A stretch of 64,000 nt of DNA from Candidatus Poribacteria bacterium (GTDB lineage: Bacteria; Poribacteria; WGA-4E; PCPOR2b): assembly GCA_003635265.1 (NCBI GenBank), contig PYIZ01000021.1, positions 29,491 to 93,490 on the forward strand. The letters are read 5' to 3'. The notes under the pieces were generated by a model. It was given only the letters and a program-made list of their open reading frames with translations, ran no database searches and was not told the DNA's origin. The position numbers and the translations under genes were made by a program. Shown here one piece after another: positions 26,482 through 34,229 of this stretch (position 1 is the stretch's first letter; each line of letters starts with the position of its first letter).

Positions 26482-27414
26482 ATGGATCTAACAACCTTTG
26501 AAGAGAAACGCCGCAAATTTTTGCCAAAAATGCCAAGGGCTTTTGGTCAACCGACTGTTTACCTAAAGGGCTATCCTACAGAAGATGGTGAACCGATGTC
26601 AGCTACCGAATTTCATGGACGCCAAATTAGCATCCTCAGCGAGCAACTAAACGACTATTTCAGTCGGGGCGACACGCTGGCGTATGTTGGCACAGATAGC
26701 TTTGTCTACTATCAAGAGGGAGATGTACGGAAATTCGTTGCTCCCGATGTGTTCGTGGTGTTGGGTGTGCCTTCCGAACCGCTGCGCCGAAGTTTTTATA
26801 CATGGGCAGAAGGAGCGGCTCCAACTGTTGTTTTTGAATTTCTATCCGATTCGACAGCGAAAGAAGATCGGGGGGAAAAAATGAGGCGGTACTTCTCGGA
26901 AATAGGTATCCACGAATACTTCATTCATCAACCGGAAGGGGAGCGGCCTCCCGAATTTCGCGGATGGCGGCGAAGCGGAGACGGATATGAAGCTATTCCG
27001 CCCGATGAGCGAGGAGCATTGTACAGCGAAGCCCTAAATCTATTGTTTTCAACCGAGGATCTCCCTAACAAACTCCGTTTCATGCGCCCCTATCTACCCG
27101 ATGGAACACCCTTAGTGACACTCACCGAATCGAAAGCCGAAACCGCAGCGGCAAGGGCTGAAGCGGCTGAAGCAAAAATGCGAGTCGAAGTTGCTGAATC
27201 CAGAGCCGCACAAGCGCAGGCAGAGGCCGACGCAGCAATGGAAGTGGCTGAATCCAGAACCGCACAAGTGCAGGCAGAGGCCGACGCAGCAAGGGCTGAA
27301 GCGGCTGAAGCAAAAATGCTTGCAGCGACTCATGCTCGGATTATCAGCGAATTGCAGGCGGATATGGTGCGTTTGCGAGAAGCCGTTGAACGCCAACATC
27401 CTTCAGAAAACTAA
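26482..27414 (+). CDS. Uma2 family (PD-(D/E)XK-like) protein with C-terminal coiled coil
   Basis: Residues 30-190 match Uma2 (DUF820), a putative restriction-endonuclease fold: F-V-A-P-D-V-F-V-V, P-T-V-V-F-E-F-L-S and E-Y-F-I-H-Q. A long alanine/glutamate-rich coiled coil follows (about 213-300), built of a repeated unit (V-A-E-S-R, A-Q-A-E-A-D-A-A) whose DNA is also directly repeated (27190-27300). GGAGG lies 8 bases before the ATG. It sits 36 bp after the YCF48 lipoprotein and 18 bp before the VWA gene. Uma2 proteins are common in large environmental genomes, but a role is not established. Confidence 0.87.
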   Translation: MDLTTFEEKRRKFLPKMPRAFGQPTVYLKGYPTEDGEPMSATEFHGRQISILSEQLNDYFSRGDTLAYVGTDSFVYYQEGDVRKFVAPDVFVVLGVPSEPLRRSFYTWAEGAAPTVVFEFLSDSTAKEDRGEKMRRYFSEIGIHEYFIHQPEGERPPEFRGWRRSGDGYEAIPPDERGALYSEALNLLFSTEDLPNKLRFMRPYLPDGTPLVTLTESKAETAAARAEAAEAKMRVEVAESRAAQAQAEADAAMEVAESRTAQVQAEADAARAEAAEAKMLAATHARIISELQADMVRLREAVERQHPSEN

Positions 27415-27432
27415 AGGAACAATCACCTTAAA

Positions 27433-28401
27433 ATGCTATCAAAGTATAGATCAAGCAAAGCCTTCGTTGTTTCTTTCGCCCTACACGCTATCGCTGGCAT
27501 CATAGGTTTTTTCTTCTGGACCAGCGAGCAATTTATCGGGAATCAAGACGCTATCAACGCAGTGCTCATGAAGGTCGAAGAACCCAAAACAAAACGGATG
27601 AATCGCCCAAAACGTCCGCAGGTACGGCGCCAGAAGGCCAACGTACAGACCAACCGACCGGCACTGAAGATTTTGACAAGCAACGCACCCGCCACGGAGC
27701 GAGGGGTCGTTTCAGCAGCCGAGCCGACACAGTTTAGCCTCGGTCCAATGAATCTGAGCGACAATGTAGGCTTATCTACGGAAAGCGTTGCGCCGCAGGC
27801 GATGCCACAGATGGAACGGGTCATAACGAACCCCATCAAAAAAGTCGATTCGGAGGAGCGTCCCAAAAGCCGATTGGTCAAATTTATCGAAAGGCAAGAG
27901 GGACCGCAGCGGATCATCTACTGTGTGGATCTTTCGTCAAGCATGGTTGGTTTGAAGCCGCGAAAACTTCGCCGAATCCTCGGTATCATGACGAATTCGC
28001 TGGAATTTCTCGAACCGCACGATCAATTCAACGTCTGCACCTTCAGCGAAGAGGTCCAATTCTATCAGCCCAACTTCCTCTCCGTCAGCGATGCTAACAT
28101 CGCCGATACCGTTGCCCACCTTGAAGCTGCAAAGCCTGTGAAAAGCGAGCGCTATCCAGACAAAGACATGCTTGAAGCATTACAAGAAACGCACAACAGA
28201 GGACCGACAATCGTAGTGTTATTTAGCGATGGTATTCTGACTTCAGGCATTCCTGATCTAAAGGCTATTGAGCAACGTGCGACAACCGATATCCGAATCT
28301 TCACAATGGCGATTGAGATGGCGGAAGATTTTCCCGGCGCTGTATTGCTAGGCGCACTAGCAACCCATAGCGAAGGTGAGTTCTGGCTGGTTAGGCGTTA
28401 G
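27433..28401 (+). CDS. Membrane-anchored VWA domain protein
   Basis: This 322-residue protein has one N-terminal hydrophobic segment (about 10-29), a basic proline-rich linker and a VWA domain from about 155. The metal site D166-x-S-x-S170 is intact (D-L-S-S-S-M). It is a shorter paralogue of the protein at 363-1556: both have E-G-P-Q-R just before the domain. Third gene of the YCF48-Uma2-VWA run. Its ribosome binding site is weak, so translation may depend on the Uma2 gene 18 bp upstream. Confidence 0.8.
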   Translation: MLSKYRSSKAFVVSFALHAIAGIIGFFFWTSEQFIGNQDAINAVLMKVEEPKTKRMNRPKRPQVRRQKANVQTNRPALKILTSNAPATERGVVSAAEPTQFSLGPMNLSDNVGLSTESVAPQAMPQMERVITNPIKKVDSEERPKSRLVKFIERQEGPQRIIYCVDLSSSMVGLKPRKLRRILGIMTNSLEFLEPHDQFNVCTFSEEVQFYQPNFLSVSDANIADTVAHLEAAKPVKSERYPDKDMLEALQETHNRGPTIVVLFSDGILTSGIPDLKAIEQRATTDIRIFTMAIEMAEDFPGAVLLGALATHSEGEFWLVRR

Positions 28402-28435
28402 TGTTGGACATTTTTCCTAGAATGGAGAAAACATT

Positions 28436-29509
28436 ATGAGTGCACAGAATAAAGCGCGCTTGGGATTTATCGGCGCAGGGTGGTGGGCAACTAGCAATCA
28501 CATGCCCGTTTTTGCAGGGCGCGAGGATGTCGAATTGGTAGGCGTCTGTCGTCTAGGAAAAGAAGAATTACAGCAGGTGCAAGAAGCGTTCGGATTTGCG
28601 TATGCGACCGAAGATTATCATGACCTGCTTGACACGTGCGAATTAGATGGTGTGGTTGTGGCTTCACCCCATACCCTCCACTACGATCACGCCTCCGCCG
28701 CGCTTGAAAAGGGTTTGCACGTCATGTGTGAGAAACCCCTAACCACTCGCGCCGACCATGCACGAGAGTTAGTGCAGTTGGCAGAGGAGAAGGGTGTCCA
28801 ACTGCTGGTGCCTTACGGCTGGCACCACAAACCGTTCATCCAACACGCCAAGAAGCTCATGGACGATGGCGGAATCGGCACAATCGAGTATGTGCTGTGT
28901 CACATGGCTTCCCCGATCCGTGGGCTGCTCAGCGGCGAAGGTATGGACGTTGCGGAGGTGAGCGGACAGTCTGAAGGAACGATGTTCAATCCGGACCCAG
29001 CAACATGGGCGGATCCCCAAGTCGCGGGAGGCGGTTACGGACATGGGCAAATTTCACATTCTGCGGGGCTAATGTTTTGGCTGTCAGGTTTACGATCTGA
29101 GACCGTCTTCAGCATGATGACCGCACCGGGGGCACAAGTAGACCTTTATGACGCAATTACAACCCGCTTCACAAGCAGTGCGGTTGGCACGGTCAGCGGC
29201 TCAGGCACGGTCCCAACCCATCGACCATTTCAGGTAGATATCCGCTTCTTTGGCACTGAAGGGATGCTGCTCCTAGATGCCGAACGCGCGCGCATGGAGT
29301 TGCGTCGATACAATGAAGTTGACGAGGTTGCCAATGTCGCGCCAGATGGCGGTGCTTATGAGTGCGACGGTCCTCCCAATAACTTCGTGGATCTGATTCT
29401 CGGCATAACCGATGTAAATTGGTCGCCGGGCGAAGCCGCTATGCGAGGGGTAGAGCTACTCGACGCAGCCTACCGCTCTGCAGCATCCGGCGTAGCAGAA
29501 ACAGTGTAG
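28436..29509 (+). CDS. Gfo/Idh/MocA family oxidoreductase
   Basis: The 357-residue protein has the Rossmann motif G-F-I-G-A-G-W-W-A and the catalytic motif C-E-K-P-L-T-T. A glycine-rich loop (G-G-G-Y-G-H-G-Q-I-S-H-S) lies in the C-terminal domain where substrates bind. GGAG lies 8 bases before the ATG. It follows the VWA gene by 34 bp, so it may share the operon transcript although its metabolic role looks unrelated. Confidence 0.87.
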   Translation: MSAQNKARLGFIGAGWWATSNHMPVFAGREDVELVGVCRLGKEELQQVQEAFGFAYATEDYHDLLDTCELDGVVVASPHTLHYDHASAALEKGLHVMCEKPLTTRADHARELVQLAEEKGVQLLVPYGWHHKPFIQHAKKLMDDGGIGTIEYVLCHMASPIRGLLSGEGMDVAEVSGQSEGTMFNPDPATWADPQVAGGGYGHGQISHSAGLMFWLSGLRSETVFSMMTAPGAQVDLYDAITTRFTSSAVGTVSGSGTVPTHRPFQVDIRFFGTEGMLLLDAERARMELRRYNEVDEVANVAPDGGAYECDGPPNNFVDLILGITDVNWSPGEAAMRGVELLDAAYRSAASGVAETV

Positions 29510-29551
29510 CCCAAATCGCTCCTATTGAAAATCCATCGGCTTTCCCGTAGG

Positions 29552-29570
29552 GGCGGGGTTTCCCCGCCCG
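29552..29570. terminator. GC-rich palindrome between convergent genes
   Basis: GGGCGGGG-TTT-CCCCGCCC, an 8-bp perfect stem with a 3-base loop and a run of T's a few bases later (CGTTTT). It lies between the ends of a plus-strand and a minus-strand gene and could end both transcripts. The same CGTAGGGGCG.GG palindrome occurs at 44247-44265, so it is also a dispersed repeat. Confidence 0.5.
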
Positions 29571-29607
29571 TCTCGTTTTCTGGTTCTCTCGTTTTCTCGT
29601 CTTCCCA

Positions 29608-30606
29608 TCAGCCCGCGAGTGCTTTGGCACGAAGCGTGGAACTGTCTAGCACCTTCGGGTTCACCACCGATTCAGGCATCTGCCCCGTCAACACCCTTGC
29701 AACCTCTGACGCCGCGGTCTTCTGGGCATCGTATGTTGACTCTTCTGAGAGGAACGCAACGTGCGGTGTTAAGATAACGTTTTCTAGTGTGAGTAGCGGT
29801 TCATCAGGGGGCGCGGGCTCCTGCGGCAAAACATCCTGACCCGCTCCAGCAATCCAACCCTCACTCAACGCCTTGTAGAGCGCGACTGTATCAATAATAC
29901 CCCCTCGCGCGGTATTGATGAGGTAGGCGTTGGGCTTCATCTGACGGAGTTCGGCTTCACCAATTAAGTTCTGCGTTTCGGGCGTCAGCGGGGTATGAAT
30001 AGATATAAAATCAGATTCTGCAAGGAGTTCGGGGAGTTCGACCTTTGTTGCACCGTGCGCTTGAATGGCTTCCGACGTGAGATACTGATCAAAGACGATA
30101 ACCTCCAACCCAAAGGCTTGTGCCTTCGGCGCGATCGCCTGCCCAATCCTACCAAACCCGATAACGCCTAACGTCTGCCCACGGATACGGCGCATCGGGG
30201 GTCCCACATCTCGATTCCAACTATTGATGTGCTTATGGAATAACGGAATCTTTCGAGCGCACGCTAGCAGCAATGCCATGGCGTGGTCGGTGACCTCATC
30301 AATGCAGTAAGCCGGGACATTAGTAACAACGATTCCTGCAGCCGTTGCCGCATCCAGCGCAACGTTATCAAATCCAACGCCATATCGACCGATGGCTTTG
30401 CACCGTTGTGCCACCGCTATGATATCGTCGGTTATCGACTGCCTGTCAGTCAGTATCCCATCAACTTGAGGGGCTAAAGAGACCAGCTCCTCTTCCGTTT
30501 TTGTCCCCGCGACGATAATCTCTGCGCCTATCTCTCCGAAGACCTCCCGTTCCGGCTCTACAGACCACGGGGCATCGGCTATCAAAACTTTGTATTCGGC
30601 AGCCAT
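29608..30606 (-). CDS. D-isomer 2-hydroxyacid dehydrogenase (CtBP/SerA-like)
   Basis: This 332-residue NAD-dependent dehydrogenase has the cofactor motif G-F-G-R-I-G-Q-A-I-A, the catalytic arginine in N-T-A-R-G-G and catalytic histidine in P-H-V-A-F. It resembles the CtBP-like and phosphoglycerate dehydrogenase-like group without the C-terminal ACT domain of SerA, so the substrate may be another 2-hydroxyacid. AAGGAAG lies 7 bases before the ATG. Confidence 0.9.
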   Translation of the reverse strand: MAAEYKVLIADAPWSVEPEREVFGEIGAEIIVAGTKTEEELVSLAPQVDGILTDRQSITDDIIAVAQRCKAIGRYGVGFDNVALDAATAAGIVVTNVPAYCIDEVTDHAMALLLACARKIPLFHKHINSWNRDVGPPMRRIRGQTLGVIGFGRIGQAIAPKAQAFGLEVIVFDQYLTSEAIQAHGATKVELPELLAESDFISIHTPLTPETQNLIGEAELRQMKPNAYLINTARGGIIDTVALYKALSEGWIAGAGQDVLPQEPAPPDEPLLTLENVILTPHVAFLSEESTYDAQKTAASEVARVLTGQMPESVVNPKVLDSSTLRAKALAG

Positions 30607-30677
30607 CGTGGACTTCCTTTCCGTATAATTCCTAACCTAAATTACAAGTCTAAATTCTCAATCAAGACAATAATAAA

Positions 30678-31610
30678 TCACAACTGCGCCTGTTCCCGCG
30701 CATGATACGAGCTCCGGACGAGCGGTCCCGATTCCACATGCCGAAACCCCATCTCCATACCGGCTATTTTCAGATTTTCAAACTCCTCTGGGGTGTAATA
30801 TCGCTGAATCGGCAGGTGCCTCGATGTCGGTGAAAGATACTGCCCGATTGTCAAAAGATCGCAGTTCGTATCGCGGATATCCTGCATCGTATCCAGCAAT
30901 TCTTCGGTGCTCTCCCCTAATCCCACCATCAAGCCCGACTTGGTCAGTATCGTCCCATCCATCTCCTTGCCGATACGCAACAGGTCTAGAGTGCGCTGAT
31001 ATTTGGCTTGTGGGCGCGTTCTACGATAGAGGCGTGGCACCGTCTCCGTATTATGATTGAGAACGTCAGGTTTCGCTTCGACAATCACGGCAAGCGCGTC
31101 CCAATTTCCTTCGAGGTCTGGGATCAGCACCTCAACGGTGCAGCCGGGGCTATGCCGACGCGACTCATGGATACATTCTGCGAAGATGCTAGCACCACCA
31201 TCGGAAAGTTCATCGCGGTTGACAGAAGTGATTACCACATGCTCCAACTTCAGATGACCCACAGCCTCGCCGAGACGACGGGGTTCATCAAAATCAACAC
31301 TCTCCGGATTCCCTTTCGTGACCGCACAAAACATACACCGGCGGGTACAGACATCGCCCAAGATCATGAAGGTAGCGGATCGGCTTTCCCAACATTCACC
31401 GATATTTGGGCACTGTGCTTCCTCACAAACGGTATGCAGCTCAAGGTCACGCATCAATCGTTTGAGTTCAGTATAATTAGGTCCCGACGGAACCCGTGCC
31501 CGAATCCATGGCGGATGGCGGCGAGTAGGGGAGTATTGAACAGATTTTTTACCGGTCACGCATGAACTACCACCACCATTTTCTTCGTATAACCGGAGTG
31601 ATTTAATCAT
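30678..31610 (-). CDS. lipA: Lipoyl synthase
   Basis: LipA inserts two sulfurs into the octanoyl chain of lipoate-dependent enzymes such as pyruvate dehydrogenase E2. This 310-residue protein has both cluster motifs: C-E-E-A-Q-C-P-N-I-G-E-C for the auxiliary cluster and C-T-R-R-C-M-F-C for the radical SAM cluster, and the family's R-S-S-Y-H-A near the end. The ATG at 31610 is taken; a TTG directly before it is also possible. LipB and LipM are not in the window. It serves 2-oxoacid dehydrogenases such as the E1 genes at 52 kb. Confidence 0.95.
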   Translation of the reverse strand: MIKSLRLYEENGGGSSCVTGKKSVQYSPTRRHPPWIRARVPSGPNYTELKRLMRDLELHTVCEEAQCPNIGECWESRSATFMILGDVCTRRCMFCAVTKGNPESVDFDEPRRLGEAVGHLKLEHVVITSVNRDELSDGGASIFAECIHESRRHSPGCTVEVLIPDLEGNWDALAVIVEAKPDVLNHNTETVPRLYRRTRPQAKYQRTLDLLRIGKEMDGTILTKSGLMVGLGESTEELLDTMQDIRDTNCDLLTIGQYLSPTSRHLPIQRYYTPEEFENLKIAGMEMGFRHVESGPLVRSSYHAREQAQL

Positions 31611-31620
31611 CAAATCTTCG

Positions 31621-32030
31621 CAGTGGAGACCCCGTTCTTTAGAGCGGGGAGGAAACTGCGCCTCTTTTTTGTTGTTTTTGTTATCTGCCCTACCCTTTTG
31701 AGGTAAATGTATGATAGAATATATGCCGTAACTCGACGACTTCGGAAAAACGCTCGTTTTTCACTGCCCTCTCGCTTCGATGCGGAAGGTAAAATTGCTA
31801 GCGTGTTAAAGCCATAGGGCTAAAAATCACATAGCAAGCAGTTTGTCTGAGGTTTCACCCGGAAGGTGAAACCCTGGTAGCACCACTACATGGTTAATCC
31901 TTCCAGACGGTTGCTGCGACCGTGCGGTGGCGGGTGTGTAAAGTTACGAGCCAGAGCCGCGAATCCCAATAAGTCCCAAGTGACGGACGCTTCAAACAAG
32001 CCCCGTCCCTTTAGGGCGGGGTAGCTGACT
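31621..32030. mobile_element. Possible IS200/IS605-type remnant with structured RNA-like ends
   Basis: This 410-bp region codes for nothing. A 9-bp stem (CCCCGTTCT/AGAGCGGGG) stands at 31630-31649, a perfect 9-bp stem GGTTTCACC/GGTGAAACC at 31851-31872, and CCCCGTCCC...GGGCGGGG at 32001-32021. Hairpins of the last form, following a sequence of the kind seen here, mark the right ends of IS605/TnpB elements, where the omegaRNA is made. No TnpA or TnpB gene remains. Assignment is by resemblance only. Confidence 0.4.
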
Positions 32031-32051
32031 TGCATCTATCCCTTTCCGATG

Positions 32052-33026
32052 CTACCGCCTTCCTGTCAACCCAGCATCTTTGAGATAGTTATAGAGATCG
32101 CTATCCGTTGATAAAATCAATTTCGTATTGGCGTTGATCGTCTTACGATAGGTTTCTAGCGTCTGAAGGAATGCGAAGAACTCCGGATCTCTGCCGTGTG
32201 ATTGGGCATAAATCTGAATCGCTTGCGCGTCAGCGTCACCTCTAAGTTGTTCCGCTTTCTGGTATGCTTCAGACTGAATGCGCTCTAACTCCTTCTGTTT
32301 CTGTCCCATGATATCTGCGGCTTCACCTTGACCCTCTGACCGGTACTTGGCAGCGATCCGATCTCGTTCGGAAATCATTTGGGCAAAAACCTCCCGACGG
32401 ACAGATTCTACATAGTTAATTCGTTTAATCCGCACGTCAACTAGCTCAATACCCCAGTCTTGGGGGATGCTCTGTTGCGCCTTTTCAAGGATCATTTTCA
32501 CAATTGTATCCCTGCCCACTGAAATACTTTCCAACTGTTCAGCGCTACCGCCTCCTTCATCTTGGTCCAACTCTTCCAGATTGAGATCCAGAATGCGGTC
32601 TGAGTTACGTGCGACTTCAACTAGCAGTTGACCCGTCACCAAATCACGGGCAGCCGAATCAATGATGTCATCTAACCGAGATTGAGCAAGTGCTTCTGGA
32701 TTCCCACCACGGAATCTCTCGTAGAACGTAAGGGCATTTGTAATGCGCCAGCGTGCAGTCGTATCTAACCAGATAAATCGCTTATCCTTCGTCGTAATCT
32801 CGTTGGGGGAACCGTCCCACTCAAGAATCCGTTTCTCCAAACGTTGGACCTTCTGGATGAACGGTGTTTTTATCTTTAGACCCGCTTCACTCGTTGTTTT
32901 GATCGCTTCGCCAAATTGAGTAATCACCACCTGTTCATCTTCACGAACTGTGTAGAACACATTTGAGGCTAAGGGAATAGCGATGATGAGAATAACGATT
33001 ATTGATACTAGTATTTTGGGGTTCAT
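32052..33026 (-). CDS. hflC: HflC, membrane protease regulator (SPFH protein)
   Basis: The 324-residue protein has one N-terminal membrane helix (4-26) and an SPFH/band 7 domain (R-E-D-E-Q-V-V-I-T-Q-F-G-E) with a coiled C-terminal part ending in the HflC-like A-Q-S-H-G-R-D-P-E-F. With HflK it forms a large periplasmic cage around the FtsH protease. HflK starts 31 bp upstream of it on the same strand. Length and order (hflK then hflC) are as in known bacteria. Confidence 0.93.
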   Translation of the reverse strand: MNPKILVSIIVILIIAIPLASNVFYTVREDEQVVITQFGEAIKTTSEAGLKIKTPFIQKVQRLEKRILEWDGSPNEITTKDKRFIWLDTTARWRITNALTFYERFRGGNPEALAQSRLDDIIDSAARDLVTGQLLVEVARNSDRILDLNLEELDQDEGGGSAEQLESISVGRDTIVKMILEKAQQSIPQDWGIELVDVRIKRINYVESVRREVFAQMISERDRIAAKYRSEGQGEAADIMGQKQKELERIQSEAYQKAEQLRGDADAQAIQIYAQSHGRDPEFFAFLQTLETYRKTINANTKLILSTDSDLYNYLKDAGLTGRR

Positions 33027-33056
33027 CGTGGATATCCTTTCGTGAGATGAGTATTG

Positions 33057-34022
33057 CTATTTATCAAGCTGTAGAATTGGAAGCGGAGCACTCGACTTAC
33101 CGTCAATGATATAGATTTCTTTGACTGTGGGCAGAACCTCATTCATAGCCTCCAAATAGAGCCTGCGACGGGTCACTGCCTTGGCATTTTGATACTCCTG
33201 TCGAATTGCGTTGAATCGATCGGCATCGCCTCTCGCTTCGTTGACGCGCTTGAGCGCGTATCCTTCCGCCTCTAAGATCTTTTGCCGCGCAACACCTTTG
33301 GCTTTCGGGACAGATTCGTTATAATCCTTCCGTGCCTCATTAATTAGTTTCTCTTTTTCCTGCTTCGCCTCATTGACGGCATTGAAAGAGGGTTTCACTG
33401 TCTCCGGGGGATTCACATCTTGCAAGGTAACGTTTACAAGGATCAAACCGGTATCGTACCGATCCAGTAATTCTTGAAGGCTTTGTTTCACTTCGGCGGC
33501 GATTTCAATACGTCCAACGGTCAACACTTCCGTGACAGTGCGGTCTCCGACGACAGTCCGCATGACCGCTTCAGAGAGATCGCGCAGAGAACGTGTTGCA
33601 TCGCGGATAGCAAACAGGAACTTTCGCGGATCACCAATCTGATATTGAACCACCCACTCAACATCAGCAATGCTGAGGTCTCCAGTCAACAGCAGTGATT
33701 CATCGGAATAGTCTCTGGGATCATATTGTGTGCGAACCCCTGCACGCAGGGTGCGGAACCCAAATTCCTCCTTGAACACCCTTTTGACAGGGACACCGAT
33801 AACTTGGTCAATCCCAAAGGGGAGTTTGAAGCGCAAGCCGGGTTGAGTTGTGTCAATGTATTTCCCAAATCGTAGCACCAAAGCCACCTCATCCGCTTCG
33901 ACAGTGTACATACTAGTCAAGGATATAGCAATAAGAAGCAAAATAACAATCGCCAAAATAATGCGTTTAGGGGTGATCAGCCGAAAGTACGGCTGCATTT
34001 CATCCCACGGTTGCCCTTGCAT
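33057..34022 (-). CDS. hflK: HflK, membrane protease regulator (SPFH protein)
   Basis: This 321-residue protein has a hydrophobic segment at about 19-39, then the SPFH domain (T-V-E-A-D-E-V-A-L-V-L-R-F-G-K) and the family's V-N-V-T-L-Q-D-V-N-P-P-E. The glycine-rich N-terminal tail of proteobacterial HflK is absent. AGGAG lies 8 bases before the ATG. It is the first gene of the hflKC pair; ftsH is not in the window. Confidence 0.92.
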   Translation of the reverse strand: MQGQPWDEMQPYFRLITPKRIILAIVILLLIAISLTSMYTVEADEVALVLRFGKYIDTTQPGLRFKLPFGIDQVIGVPVKRVFKEEFGFRTLRAGVRTQYDPRDYSDESLLLTGDLSIADVEWVVQYQIGDPRKFLFAIRDATRSLRDLSEAVMRTVVGDRTVTEVLTVGRIEIAAEVKQSLQELLDRYDTGLILVNVTLQDVNPPETVKPSFNAVNEAKQEKEKLINEARKDYNESVPKAKGVARQKILEAEGYALKRVNEARGDADRFNAIRQEYQNAKAVTRRRLYLEAMNEVLPTVKEIYIIDGKSSAPLPILQLDK

Positions 34023-34229
34023 GGTTGTTACTCCTTTCTATTTCTTTATTTATAACCCAAGTTTCTATGTTAGGAATTACGTCCTTCAGTTTGTAGTAGC
34101 GCACCTGTCCCGATTCATCGGGGATTCATTGCGCCTCAGATACCAACATCATCGCGCTAAAGTAGTTGGCTCAATCAACTAATGAACCAATGAACTACAT
34201 AGCCCAACGGGGTGATATGTGGTAGCGTG

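Noticed and set aside
27122..27399. Cysteine-rich minus-strand frames
   Set aside because: They are shadows of the alanine-rich coiled coil on the other strand.
26482..27414. Collagen-like or surface repeat in the Uma2 gene
   Set aside because: The repeated unit is an ordinary coiled coil of alanine and glutamate residues.
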